Positions 10,301 through 22,960 of a stretch of 64,000 nucleotides of DNA are shown here, in pieces. Made by a program: the position numbers and the translations under genes. The notes under the pieces are model-generated. The model did not search any database and was not told the DNA's origin. It saw only the letters and a program-made list of their open reading frames with translations. Location: NCBI GenBank assembly GCA_031841125.1, contig CM063113.1:61931211-61995210 (forward strand), in the 5' to 3' direction. This stretch comes from Acanthococcus lagerstroemiae. Taxonomy: Eukaryota; Arthropoda; Insecta; Hemiptera; Eriococcidae. Every line of letters begins with the position of its first letter. The stretch's first letter is position 1.

Positions 10301-13300
10301 TTTCAATTTCGTTTTCTCCAAGTTCAAGAAGTGTCAAAAAATTCATCTAAAAAATCTGAAAAATACTTAGAATTGCAAAACACAATCATCGGCGGTTCCT
10401 GAGAGGAAGAAGGAGAATGAGGACGGAAAATTTTCAGGAATGGATAACTCCCAGGGTGGGGAATGGACTTCAGTGGAAATTGGGATTGAATGTGTGGGGG
10501 GGGGAGAGGGAGATGCGAAAGGAAACGCTTATTCCGGATAATTCTGAAATTCTTTTGAGAACATACGCCGTACACATTATTAGAATCCCATTGACTGTAG
10601 TTGTAGTTAACCCAATTGATAGTGATTGTGCGCGAATCGAAAGAACTAGTTGAGAAGGATAACCATCGAGAAAATTGTCAAGACACCCTGTATGAATTAA
10701 TTTCAAAGCCATATCTGCGGTATTCTCGCTCGTTTTCTTTGTATGTGTGTTCCCAAAGTACCTCGGGTTAGAAGAAGTTTCGTTTCTTTTCATTCTTGTC
10801 TTCGACGACGAAAATCTCGATTTCAATCAAAAGCCGAACATAGTCTTCGCGTCGCGGATTCGCAAACTCCGTTTCTGACACACAGAAGAAAATGTTCATT
10901 GACAGGGTATTGGGAAACTTCTTCGATCACGAGGAAACGTTTCAATTATTTACAAAAAGCTCTTAAAGAGAGGAGAAACATGCCCTGTGCTTCTTTCAGA
11001 AAAAAAAAACTTTCGTTTATCTATTTATTTGTTATCTTCACGGCGACATACGTTCGCTCGCAAAATGGCAATGGCATTTGGACTTTAAAACGTTTTCTCT
11101 CGTTCTTCCATTCTTACAATACTTTCTTCTCGTCTGCCTTTCTCGTTCGTTGCTGGTTCATTTTCTTCCTATACTTTTTCTATGTATCGGTCAGAGAGCG
11201 AATAATATCGAAACGTCTAGTGAGCGTGTGTGCAATCGAAAACTCGAAATAATGAGAAAAGTTTTTGTTTAGTAAGTTTTTACACAGCCAACGTTGAAGC
11301 GAAAGGAGTGAAAGGAAGTGAACAGCAAAAAGTGTCGTGCAGATTGAAAGAGATGTTGCGAAAGTTTGACGAATTGTTCATAGTATTCGTAACTTGAACA
11401 CATGAAATTCGAAGAGTTTCGTTTAAGTCTTCCGTCTTCTTTCTATATATATGTATACAGATATTTGAGTAAAGACGTGTATCGTGTATACTCCGGCTCT
11501 TGTTCTGTGTGTTCTCTTCTTCTATTCGTTGTGTTTTTGATGGTAATTTTCAATCGCGAGCCAGCCGTTCTCAATTCTGTGTAATTTATCGCGCTACAAG
11601 GGTGCAGGTGGAGCATGGGACTTCGACGAGTACGCCGCAACTTTTTAGACTTATTAATTGATAGCGGCGCTTCGCTCGGCAGGAAGTCCCGTATACTAGA
11701 CAAGTACCTATTTCGTAGACCTCCTGAAGGGAATTAGGATTACTTCGATATCAGGTGGTAAAGAATTAAGATCTGAGCCGAACCGAGCCGAGCCTGTCTT
11801 CAGCTACAACGCGATATCGGTATCGTTACCGTATCGTCCAAAATGTATTCCTTCTCTTACTCTTTCAGCTCGCCGTCTCCCTCTACGTGCCAATAAATAA
11901 CCCATCGACGCCACGACGACGACCAGGAAGAACGTACAGAAAAATTTTCAATCTCCATAATGAACGCTCGAAATGCTTAATAATTAAAAAATCGAAAAAA
12001 AAAGGGGACACCGAAGTGGCGCGCAGTCTTTTTGGTGTTCGTCTGTTCGCGCTTTAATTGTTATTTATCGAACACAATAGAAAGTTCATTCGAATAAGGT
12101 TGTCTTAGAGCCGTAAAAACAGGGATGATAAAAAGAATGATATTAACCCCGACGTCAGCGGCGTGAAGAACAAAAAACTCACTCACAATACAGAAAAGAA
12201 GAAGAAGAAGGAAAAACAACAACAATCGAAAAAGAAGGAGTCGGGCTGAAATTCCCAATATAACCCTCCGAGAAGTTTTCGTTTCAAAAGCGGTAATGTT
12301 TCCTCTCTCTCTCGCTCTCTCTCTTAAGGCCGGAGTATTTTTGTGTAATTTACATTTGTTTTTTGTACGGTATTCGCTTTCTGTTTTGTTAGGCCGTTTA
12401 ATTCATTTATATCTCATTTTTAAAGGATTTTTTTTCTTTTTTTCACGTGAAGAATATATACGTGTATATCTAGAGGTCGAGTCGCGGTTCGTTAGCTCGC
12501 ATCGGTAGTATTTCCATTACGATACCGAATGGGTTTTATGTATTGTTTTTCTCGTCGACGACCATTTTCTCGTAACACGATGCGATGTATTTGCGCGGTA
12601 TAAGCGAATAATGCGATCTTCGCGAACGATATTGCCTTTTAATTGTCGGGCCGAATGTACCTAATGTAAATGTACGGGCACAATGCCAAACGATGCTTGC
12701 ACCCCTCGTCATCTTCCCCTTCGACTGTAACGAGGTAAACGCTAATAATTTTTAATAACGGAGGCGGAAAAAGTACCCGAGCTAAAGTTGGGTTAAAGTT
12801 GGGTTTTAATTTTTCACCGGCTCTTTTCTCGACATTCTGAAATATTTATTCGTTTTCGCTGGATCGCATACTCGCCGAGTCAAATGCGCTCTTTCCGAAA
12901 TACTGCTAAATTTCAAACTTTATCAGCCTAATCGGCGTAGGGACTGAGAATTTTGAAGAACTCTTCAATAAAAATTAAAAAAACAAAACCAAAAAAATCA
13001 CAAATATGATGCTTACGACGTTTAACTCGATTTATTTTGCAAAATAACGGAATAGCCTAATGTCCGTGTCGTTTGTGACATTTTTGACTCTGAATTCGCC
13101 AAGAGGAATACGGACTTTCTATCAGTGTGAAATTAATTTGAAAAATGAGAAGAGAAACCTGGAAAGCTAAACAATTGACACACTTTGACCGATACAGAAT
13201 TAGAAATTCCGAAACATTCCGCCAACCAATTCTAGCTCATCCCTTCATCCCTCTGTGTATTGAAAACCTGGATTTCTACCGTCCTCCCCCTCCAATTTTG

Positions 13301-13847
13301 TAGGAACAAGTCCTAAAATCCTAAAATAAGGATGTCTACCGGTCATAAAAATCGCGGAAGTAGCAAATTTTATAAGAGGGTCGCGGAAATTTTGAAACGT
13401 CGCGACGCAAAGTGGTTATGAATTTATAATAAAATAGTTCTCCACCACGAAAAGTTTAGGAACAGAAGTCACGAATGTTCTTCGGAAGCGGTAGTTATCC
13501 AACTTTTGATGTTTTTCAACGGTGTTCTATTTCCTAATAAGCTGGGAGACGACTTCCAGAGGGGTACCATTCGTATCTGCAATAAGCAGACAGAAGAATG
13601 GGAACAGGCGTTGTAGAACTTTACCAGCAAATGCATCGGTAAATTCCACCGATAGGTGAACAAGGGTAGCGCATATTCAATAGGCCCCCGAGCGTGTTCT
13701 TAAAAGAATATAAAACATGATGAATAATTGGGGATTTACTTCATTAAAAGTTAAAATTAAAGCGTTTGATTTTGAAGTGGAAACACTGGAAAATTGAATA
13801 TTGATAGCTGGGTACTTCGATTCTCGATAGTAGTCTTTTCTAATGTT
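10301..13847. other. non-coding; CT microsatellite and AT-rich DNA
   Basis: There is a (CT)n tract around 12300-12326 and a poly-G stretch near 10497. CpG-rich unique sequence lies at about 11760-11930 and 12480-12730. The plus-strand frame at 10743-11252 is Phe/Ser/Arg-rich low complexity without splice sites or domain features and is not called as a gene. Confidence 0.4.
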
Positions 13848-14014
13848 TGCTTCTCAACCCGAGTCCTGGTGGGGAGGCTATTAGGGCTGTCTTAGCCCTC
13901 TTCTCTTCTTGCCGAAAATTCGGTCTAGGTCGAAATGTGGCGAGTTGCTACGTGAGCTGGAACCCGGGGACCTTCGGATTCTAAGACCAGCGTGCTATCT
14001 ACTCGGCCAACCAG
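13848..14014 (-). mobile_element. tRNA-derived SINE, copy on minus strand
   Basis: Read on the minus strand, it starts with ggttggccgagtagatagc (A box) and has a degenerate B box (ggttccagctc), then a body containing ctcgccacatttcgacctag and ggctaagacagccctaa. The same head and body occur in the plus-strand copy at 47666-47880, so this is a dispersed polymerase-III retroposon and not a functional tRNA gene. The 3' tail is not clearly A-rich here and no target duplication is evident. Confidence 0.75.
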
Positions 14015-14663
14015 AGAGAGAGAGTAGAAATGAATTAAAAGCCGAAAAGTTAAAAATTCTATTAGGTATTTGATGTTTGATGATTTTCAAGAAAAACATA
14101 ATAAAGACCCTTTAACGCACGAAGCGTACACGTGCACTCGTATTACTACAACAAAGATTGCTTCGCAGGTGTTGGGGCAGGGGAGGGGGAAAGAAGGGTA
14201 GTCCGCATCAGTATGGATGACTAACTGCCCACTGAGGATAGACTTGTACTTGTCACAGAATATGGACCTGTGCGAATGTCAATTCGTCAGGTCCGGTAAA
14301 AGATGATCACATATTTCGAATATTACAAATTTTTTCTTTTAGGAATTAGCTGAAATTATGTATATTTTTACGGATAAGACTTATATCTCGAATAGAAATC
14401 ACTAGGGAGCTTTTAGCTTTTTGAAAATTCGTTACTTCACTAGAATTTACGAAATATTATGAAAATATGTGATTTCCGATTATCGGTCGGGAAGAAAAAA
14501 ATTCTTCTATCCACCCTGATGTTTGTGACTTCGAATCATGACGTTACATTATAAAAAATAATACGTATATTGTACTTCGGATTCAAGTTCAGCAACAACA
14601 TGACTCGAGTGTTAATATAATTGCATAATTGCAACGCCGTGAATATTTCACAAAATATCGTAA
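14015..14663. other. non-coding
   Basis: It begins with a short (GA)n run next to the SINE head. No open frame, repeat boundary or regulatory signature is recognised. Confidence 0.4.
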
Positions 14664-15053
14664 TTATCTTGAAATGTGACTAAAATTGCATACGCAAAAT
14701 GCCGTAAATCCGTCATGATGCTGTTGCAGATTCGTTCGACTTGTTATATAAATGAGATTGGAGCGTGATTTCAACGCTTTCAGAATGAGCCAGGGATGTC
14801 GAACCCCATCGATTTTCATGTGGACCTGGTTCTGTTCTTCCTGGTGGTCGAGTTCGAGTACTTCCTTTTTCAGTTTCAAGAGTTCGGGTTCTTTTAAAAT
14901 AGAGTTTTGGGTGTACATGGTTCGATTGCATTTGAATTTTTCAAGATCGAGTAAGGATTCGAGGCGACGTTCGAGCTTAGTTTTGGATTCAGGATTTTTC
15001 AGGTGTGCACGGGAAAATGTTAACGGCAAAATGCAACTATTAGGAAGTTCCAT
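14664..15053 (-). CDS. hypothetical coding-like frame, possible exon or small protein
   Basis: This is a 129-codon ATG-initiated frame. Its middle part (about residues 20-105) looks coding: strong use of GAA, CTC, AAA and CAG, alternation of charged and leucine residues, and a probable amphipathic helix (LERRLESLLDLEKF, then LLKLKKEVLELDHQEEQ), followed by a less charged stretch containing HPWLILKAL. No domain is recognised. There is no clear acceptor upstream of the ATG. The C-terminal 20 residues look random, so the true end may be a splice donor that I cannot pick confidently. It could be an exon of an unseen minus-strand gene, a lineage-specific small protein, or a transposon fragment. 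Confidence 0.35.
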   Translation of the reverse strand: MELPNSCILPLTFSRAHLKNPESKTKLERRLESLLDLEKFKCNRTMYTQNSILKEPELLKLKKEVLELDHQEEQNQVHMKIDGVRHPWLILKALKSRSNLIYITSRTNLQQHHDGFTAFCVCNFSHISR

Positions 15054-16990
15054 AAACTTATTATTGCGCCGACAAATTACTTAGTACAAATCAGCTACGC
15101 CATAGGTATTGGGTACGTGCGGAAATTTTCTCGAGTGAAAGACACGAATCAACACGACTCGAACTTGATTTTTATGTTAACATCGGTGGAGGGGGGGGGG
15201 AGACGAGAAGATTATCGTCAGCAAACTGATGACAAGTATGTACATTGCATCTACATACGTCGGTATATGAACATGCCTTATGGCTATGGAACAAGTTCAC
15301 GCATTTAGTCAACATAGGAATGTCGACGTCGATTAACCCTTGGCAGTAACTGCGAATGAATCCGAGAAATTCTGCAGGAAATCGAAACTATGCCATATTA
15401 CAAAAGCGCGCAAATTGCGATAATACATACAGAACCGAAAACGTTTCCTGTATTCAGTCGACGCGCAACAGGAATGAGAAAAATATTAGGCAAGAGTCGG
15501 CCATTCTCGGCATCCGTCAATCATCATGGTGCCGGTCGGTGAAACGTGACATACATTCTTCGTAGAGGGCTAGCGATAAGACATAATTACCCGTGTTAAA
15601 AGGATCAATTATTCTGGTTTTAGTTATCAATCGGCCGAATTCTTCGAATGCATTTTTTGACTAGTTTTGTATTTAGTGCCAGTTTGGTTTCTTATTTATC
15701 GTATTCGGCTTCTCTTGATCCATATACAAGCGAAGAAGATTGTAGGTGCATCTAAAATAGTGTAGAATGGTGTTCATTTGGTTCATCATTTGAATTTATT
15801 AGTTGTGGATAGTGGGAAACGTAGATATTTCCGCGGATAAAAAGTATGGTGTGGTAAGGAGAGAAGATATGGAACTGAAGAATATTACAAATAATTGATG
15901 AAGTAAAAAACTTCGAAATTCCGATTATATGCTTATAAAGCCTGGATGTAGACAAGAGTATTTTGGTTTTGAACGAATTCCAGACTCCATTTGCTTAGGT
16001 TAGCGAAGTTCCTTATGCCAACATCCAATACCAGATCGAAAAACAGCCAAAAGAATAGTCCAACTGATCGGCAGACAAACAGAAGAAGGCATAGTTAGTT
16101 TGTTTGTCTAGCAAACGGAAATGTTGATAAAGAGGCAGGTAGATATGCAGGCAGGTATATCAGGCAAATAAATCACAGCCAAACAATGAAGCGCGCAACA
16201 CCGAGCCTGTGGCTGACGTCAGAGGATTGTCAGCTAGGGAGTTTAAGTCGCGAAGCACCTGGGGAACAAAGCCTCCCTATGTATAATCGTAACGACTTTA
16301 TATGTACCTACATAGGGATGGCACCCTGAGACCATCGCTTTGCAAAATTCAGCTCAACGACCGCTATTTCGAATTTAGGTGACGAGTAATCAGTTCGAAA
16401 AGTCAGCTAGATTCACGAGTGAGCTTCCCCTACCGCAATAAAAAATCTGGCATTATGGGTGGTTTTGTTGCGAAAACACGAATCACAGTTCAGCATTTTG
16501 GTGCCCGGTTCAAACATGTTTATTCCAGTTCAAAGTAAATAGAATGTTATTAGCATTAGCTTCGCGGTGTAGAAAAGTAATTAAACTACTGCCGACTCTA
16601 TACGCTGTTCGTCCTCGGTCGGGCATAAAAAAGTTTTGTCTAATCAGTCTCACTCGGAGCGTTAAATTGGACCTTATCGAGTTCCGGTGGCTCGTATCAA
16701 AAACCATATCCGATTCGTTAGCCGCTGTGCCATTTTACGATCGCCATAATATATACAACAGGCGGACTGGATTGCGAACGAAACGCGTTATCCTGGCCGG
16801 TTGCTCCCGTAGTGGACACTAATTCAGAATTAGCCGAATCGGTACCGAACAAAGCCACTTTTTTCGTCGTTGTTTTCGCTACTTTATCGACAGCCCGTAT
16901 AGAAAAACACGAACCGAGATTTATTGGACAGAAATTAATCGTATAAAGTTACTTTTAAATCAACAATCACGCGCTCCTCTCTCACTCTCA
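15054..16990. other. non-coding; low-complexity CAGGCAGAC words
   Basis: A (G)10 run lies at 15191-15200. Degenerate caggcaggtagata-type words lie at about 16060-16180. A perfect 10-bp inverted pair, tccctatgta/tacataggga, at 16274-16318 could form a hairpin with a ~25-base loop. No coding region is recognised. Confidence 0.4.
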
Positions 16991-18343
16991 TTCGTATAGC
17001 GCCACAGAGTAGAAAGAAGAAAACGTTCGCGTCTATTTTGCGAAAATTTATTCGGTCGTAAAAGCTGATACCGAGGGCTCGAAGATTATACGGGTAAAAA
17101 TTTTTGGACGATGGCTGTATGTGTACCGGGGATGACGTGCGAGCGTTTTACGTATGTGAACTTTCATTTGGGAACCGTGGCCATCAATGCCGAGAGAGAA
17201 AGTGGATGACTTTACGTGCGTGTATGTGTGCACTTGTACACTGCGATACACACGATACGATGTATACGAGTAGGCGTACGAGTGTACGTATGTGTAGTAT
17301 CTGGATGTATAGAAAACGCATTTTAAATTCGTCAGCCTCGGAGAGCCGGAGCAGTCGACCGTACAGAATAGCTAAAGAGAAATCTGCGTGCGAATTTGTC
17401 CCAATATTTCGCTCGCCCGGTCCAACGTGTGGGTCGACGACGACGACGACAACGACGAGGACGCGGTGCACGCTGCACAATTCGATGGAGAGAGGCGAAA
17501 TTAAAATACCTTTCAAACGGCGCGGCGCACCATGCCGCCAGGAAAGGGTAATTATTAGCGGCTCAGTGAACCGAATTATCGTAGTAGGAAATCAAACTAC
17601 ATTAGAAAGCCCGAACAGGACCTTCCCGGTATGGTACGTCCCGGCCCGACTCGAACCGAATCGGCCCAGTCCAGCCCGCTTCCCCTGCAACTAGCTGACA
17701 TTTGTTACCAGTCAAAATTAATCCGCTCGTCGCGGCCGAGTAACTCGCTAAATGAACCGTTTGTGTGGACGCAACGTTACCTTACATCTCTTCTCCTGCC
17801 TCATCCACATCTCAGCCACCCTTGCTAGAACGCGTTCTGTACGAACTCTATGATCTGACTTTCACCATCAAATACGTCGTCTTAATCGTTGTGGCTGGTG
17901 CTTTTCCGTCCCCACTGACGTCGTTCAGATAATCAGTTTGTCATCTTTTAATGAAATCAATCTGTTTTAATATCGCATTACACGCCGCCGCTGCCGCCGT
18001 TGCCGCCGCTGTAATCGGTTCAGCATTAGCGATCTCGAACCTCGGTGGATTAACCGCAACACTTTCGTAGGACTTCTAATTCTGTACGCTCTCGAATTTA
18101 TAACGAGTAACGATGTACGTATTTTGTTTCGTCGCCGAATCAACAATTCCGCTACCCTAAGGTCAAATACTTCGTGACCCTCACCGGTTATTGTAGTAAA
18201 ATTTGATATCGCTATTTTCTCAGTTTCGACTTCCGACTTATAAAGGAATGAAACAGTATGGTCAAGGGCGGAGATGAAGTGATTTTTCGTTTCCATTTTT
18301 GTGTGCGTAGGGCGGAGGGGGAGTGGGACTTTTCCAGGAGAGG

Positions 18344-18345
<2 letters not shown>
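16991..18345. promoter_or_regulatory. CpG-rich unique block, possible regulatory region
   Basis: Compared with its AT-rich surroundings this block is rich in CG dinucleotides and free of recognisable transposons. It contains a (gac)n/(gcc)n-like triplet run near 17430-17460 and 17985-18010. The long open frames (up to 196 codons) start at non-ATG codons and translate to Arg/Thr/Ser low complexity, as expected from CpG-rich non-coding DNA. In insect genomes such blocks often mark conserved regulatory DNA or promoters. That role is inference. Confidence 0.25.

Positions 18346-18378
<33 letters not shown>
18346..18378. repeat. (GA)n microsatellite
   Basis: Uninterrupted gagaga tract. Confidence 0.95.
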
Positions 18379-18381
<3 letters not shown>

Positions 18382-19329
18382 CAGAAGAACACTTGAGCTT
18401 TCCCAGATTCTCTGAGTCGCCTGCTAATCACGAGATCCTATAACAGTATGTATTAAAATCCTTCTCTTTGTCCTCGCTATCTGAGATAAGAAACCTGATA
18501 AATTGAAGCCTTAAAATCTTCAAAAATTTCACTGCCAGAGCCTAGAGACAGTCAGCAAGCAGCCAATTCGCGAGACAGACACACTGAGAAACCGAGTTAA
18601 CAAATCTATCCCGTCGCGTAAGCAAACAGGCAACTGAGAGATAAAAAAATGAACGAATAGGCAGGGAGACGGATATACCAAGAGGCAGGCACGAAGATAG
18701 AAATTCAGTTTGACCTGTAAATTAAAAACCGAGCTACCTGTCGAAAAGTAGGGGATCGGTGAAACTGGAGATATTAAATCCTCCCCCGGACCCCCTTGTC
18801 CATCACAGGGAGGTCTTGAGAGGGAGGATCAAAAAAGAAAATTTGAAGCGGGAGTTAATTTTTGAAGGTTCCGAGAGCCCTATTTCGAATTTTGATTGTG
18901 ATTTTTCGATGTGACCCCATTAGGTGCCACTTACAAGGGGTTAAATCTAAATAACACGTCTTGTTGCGAGGCTGTATTGAATTCTTGGTTCTTAATGTCA
19001 TTAAATTCATTTCGGGAAGCTATTATTGGATCTGACCTTCATCCCCTGCGGGTGCTCCGGAAAAGGGTAGAAGTTAATGATCGAAACCACGGTCAATTTT
19101 CAGTGAAGTTGCTTGATTTATGTAGACGGGTTTTTCTTTGGCCAAAAATACAAGAAGATCGGAATTCGTTTTTGTTTTATTGAACGTGAAATTTGATATC
19201 TTCTTTAAGTTGCCCTAGAAGCCATGACTTTTGGCGAATACACATAATATACGAAAATAACAAGCGCATTCAAACATAATAACTTGCCGAGACGGTGCAA
19301 AGAATTCAGACTTTGCCGAAAAGTTTCTC
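18379..19329. other. non-coding; degenerate repeats
   Basis: At 18540-18700 there are degenerate agacaggcag-type words like those at 16.1 kb. At 18770-19010 there are weak versions of the ttgaattcatttcgg-type dispersed repeat. No gene is seen. Confidence 0.4.
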
Positions 19330-20945
19330 AACCTGTTTTTTCTGATGTTGTTTGGAATCTAGGTCCCTTTGTCGCCCCCCCCCCCAAGTGCATTTTGAAA
19401 AAACAAATGGGGCAAACATTTGTGTACAATTTGTGTAATTTGTGTAAACCGGTCCTTGAATTTGTTACGCGTTCCCCGACCTCCTTAGGAACGATCAAAG
19501 TTTGGGGGTGGAGAAATGCTAGCTAGCCCCCCAAGTTGAGATAGAGATCCGGAAGTGGGGACAAAAATTTGTATACAATTTTTGTATTTCGTATATCGAT
19601 CTCCCCTCAACTTGTGTACCTCACCAACCCCTCTATGGACCGTACAATATGAGTTACATGTTTGGTGCTGCCCCCCCCCCAAGATTAGGTAGAGGTCCGG
19701 AAATGGGGGAACAAATTTGTGTAATTACTGTGTCTACTTTCCGCAATGTCTGCGCCCTTCTCTCCCTGGCGTAAGTTCACAAATACTGTGGTCACTGGAA
19801 TTTCAAGCCAACTCCTAAAATGAGGTGATGATGAGGAATTTTGCCCTAATCTTTTTATGTTTTCTTGTTTCTGTCTGTATTTCTGAGAAGGAACACAGTT
19901 TCATGCTTTTATATATCGTCCGTTTTAGCTTCTTAATATTCTACTATAAGTAATTCTTAGATGTGATAAAGTTCCTGCGATGTCTGAGTATGTCTCACCT
20001 CGCTCTATCTCTAGATACATTTTCCTTAGTTGTATTCACTGAATGCTCCGTCAATACTGTAATTCATAAAGAAAATTTTTGCTCATTTTACTACGTTAAT
20101 TCTCAATTTGGTTTAATATATCTAGTCGTACTGCTTTAATTCTTTTTTTTTTTAATAATTACAACCGTATTAACCTACAGAGGTATACTACATGAGACTG
20201 CTCTTTCGTCCTTACTGGATCCTCTACTCCAATTTAGACAAGGGGGGAATACATTACTTCACTGTGTATACAACTACAATACAGGAGGGCGCTGACAGTT
20301 CACAGTCTGGTAAGTGAGAACCAGGGGGCTAGCACCTAACATATAACTCGTATTTTTTGGTTCATAGAGGGGAAGGGAAAGTTACACAAATTGGGGGAGA
20401 TCGATACACAAAATACACAAATCTTTGCACCCATTTCCAGATCTCTATCTGAAGGTGAGGGGGCAGCATTTCTCCAGCCCCACAGACTTTGATCCTCCAT
20501 AGAGAGAGTGGGGAACGCACACAAATTCTAGGACCGGTATACACAAATTACACAAATTGTACACAAATTTTTGCTCCATTTCTGGACCTCTATTTCAACT
20601 CGGGATGGGGGGGGCAGCACCTAATAGGTTACCTATCTTGTGTGGTCCACAGAGGGGAAGGGAAGGATATACAAATTGAGGGAGGTGGATACACCAAATA
20701 CACAAAGTGTAGACAAATTTTTGCCTCCATTTCCAGACCTCTATCTAAGGTTGGGGGATTTCTCCAACACCGCCCGCAACTTTGATCGTTCCTAAGGAGG
20801 GCGGAAAACGTACACAAATTCTAGGATCGGTGTACACAATTACACAAACTGTACACAAATTTTCGCCCCATTTACTTTTTCAAAATGCACTTTGAGGGAG
20901 GGGGGAGGGGTGAAACGAACCTCTGGAATCTGCTTTGGAAGTTGA
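19330..20945. repeat. inverted pair of minisatellite-like arrays (foldback-type structure)
   Basis: The right array (about 20290-20945) holds about two ~285-base dimeric units. Each unit alternates a block containing gatcaaagt and ggagaaatgctgccccc with a block containing ctatggaccacacaag and ggtgctgcccccc. The two are joined by agatagagatccggaaatgg and repeated gtacacaaatttgtgtaat words. The left array (about 19330-19730) carries the same units in the opposite orientation. Both outer ends share aagtgcattttgaaaaa next to a poly-C or C-rich run. A ~560-base spacer without the repeat lies between. The arms are clearly diverged, so the structure is older than the one at 4.8 kb. No transposase is seen. 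Confidence 0.65.
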
Positions 20946-21990
20946 ATTTCTTATAAGGAATAAGGAACGGAAAATTGAAAACGTCGTGCGCTGAGTCGGT
21001 TATCTTTTTATCGTAACTGATGAATAACTGACTACTAAGACCTTGTTTTTGAAAAGTGCTTCGTACTCGTAACTATTGCAGTTCATCGCGGAATCCGATT
21101 AACATGCGCATATTTTGTGAAAATTTCAACTACCTCGTTCCTTCCCATCCCTCTGCTCTCTGGAACTTACCCCAATTTTCAGTTGGGCGTCGAATTGATC
21201 GGAAAAATGATTACAGTGACCTTGGAAATGTAAAAATTGATATTGATATCGATCTCCGTTTCGGACCCCTCTGCTCTCTCCCACCCTTCTTCACGCACGT
21301 TTATCACTTTCTTTCCTAATGTTTAGATGACATTAGAAACAAATCAGTTGTTTGGAAATTATAGGAATATTTCTCATTCGTGGTATTGTAACCCTTAACA
21401 TCTCTCGTAGGTGCGTTCGTATGTTCAAATCGGGGTCAGCTATTATTAAAATCGAATTCAGCGGCCTAAAAAAACCCCAACAGTACTTACATATTTTAAT
21501 TCGCTTTTCCTGATTAGTAAAAGTTCGAAAAGTTACTTCAAATATTGAAGTTTTTATAGCGTTCTATTATTCTTTAATTTGTGAATTCACTTTCAAGACT
21601 GGTTCCAATCGAATGCGATATAGCGAGTTGATATTTTCTAGTTCCTGCTCTCTTACATCAAAGACACGTTTGGACACAAAATACGAAGTATCGAGTTACG
21701 TACGGATAAAGGAAGTGCGAGTATTAAAATAAAATTCGGGAGCATGCTCAGCGTGTAGTATTTTTCCGTTCCTGCTTTCCCTGTCCCGCCTTAGAAATGA
21801 CGGAGAGTCGCGTTGAAGGTCCACCCGTCATCGTCACTGCGTGTAATTTTCAGTTTTTATTCGACGATATTAAAGAATATCAATCATAGAAGTGTTGGTA
21901 CGCCGGAAGAGAATTTCACCTATATTACTTTCGACGGCGGCAAAAATTTAAAGGTTGTGATCGCATGTTCGACACGCGAACCCGCAATAC
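20946..21990. other. non-coding with traces of the gaattcag-type repeat
   Basis: Words such as gaattgatcggaaaaatgattacagtgacctt (about 21192) and cgaattcagcggcctaaaaa (about 21452) belong to the diffuse repeat described at 9.2-10.3 kb. No gene is recognised. Confidence 0.35.
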
Positions 21991-22960
21991 CGACGTTCTT
22001 TTTCTCTGTTTTCTCCCTCATTTTTTCCTCATTATGTGCTCTCTCGAAGTCGATTTTCCAGCCCTTTTCGTACTCTTCCGCGTAATATCCCTTCCGTGAC
22101 CGCCAGCGAGTTATTCTCGATAAGACTTAATGATTTTTTTCACTCTTTTTCTCTTTCCGTTCCCCTCATCACGGCTCAAACGTTCATACCGATAGCGACA
22201 CCTCGAAATAAGGTCACTAATTCTAACTACACGATTGTCTTTTAATTTAGGGACACGAAGCTTTCGTATTACGCCGTATAAGATGACGAGGCTACGGAGC
22301 CGCGGAGCTTTATAAAATAATCTCGATTCGCGGCTCGGGAAAGCCGAAACGAGAAAAGAACGTTCGCAAATTTCGTTTTCACGTACGTAATTCGGATACA
22401 CGAGGAATATATACTTCGATTAAATTGAATTACGAGATTCCGAAGCGAGTCTTCGATTCGATAAGGATGGAGTTCGCCTAGGGGTGGTAAGTGGCAGGTG
22501 GCGGGGTCGAGTTGCGAGTTGCGAGTTGTTGTGTGACAACGAAACCACGAATGTGTCTCTCGGCTGGCGTGCGTGTCACCAAACACACAGCACACAAAAG
22601 CTGTCTTCGTTCACGTACCGATACACAGTTATACCCCGAGAAAAACAGTCACTGATGTTGCTGTTGCTGCGGCTGCTAGATGCTGCCATTTCTCTCTTTT
22701 TCGGATACGGTAAATTAGAAAGTCGTATGAGAGAAGATTTGGGAGAATTCTCTACAACGAACAAAGTCGAAGTGCAGAAAGAAAAAACGAAGAGGAAAAA
22801 GTGAAAAAAAAAGATCGATTTAACGAAAGAAAGAAAGAAAAAAAGAACCTAGGAAACAAGGAAGCAAACAGAGGAAGAAAAAGAAATATAGAAAAAACGC
22901 GCGCAAAATTGAAAAGAAGCGACGAAAATTCTGGGCACGAGGATGTGCAAAGGTGCCAGA
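21991..22960. other. CpG-rich unique block followed by purine-rich low complexity
   Basis: From about 21990 to 22700 the sequence is CpG-rich and repeat-free. From 22770 to 22920 it is a strand-asymmetric A/G tract (gaaagaaagaaa). The frames here are composition artefacts. It may be regulatory sequence. Confidence 0.25.

Noticed and set aside
17104..17694. 196-codon plus-strand frame
   Set aside because: Starts at a non-ATG codon in CpG-rich DNA and is Thr/Arg/Ser low complexity without domain or splice support.
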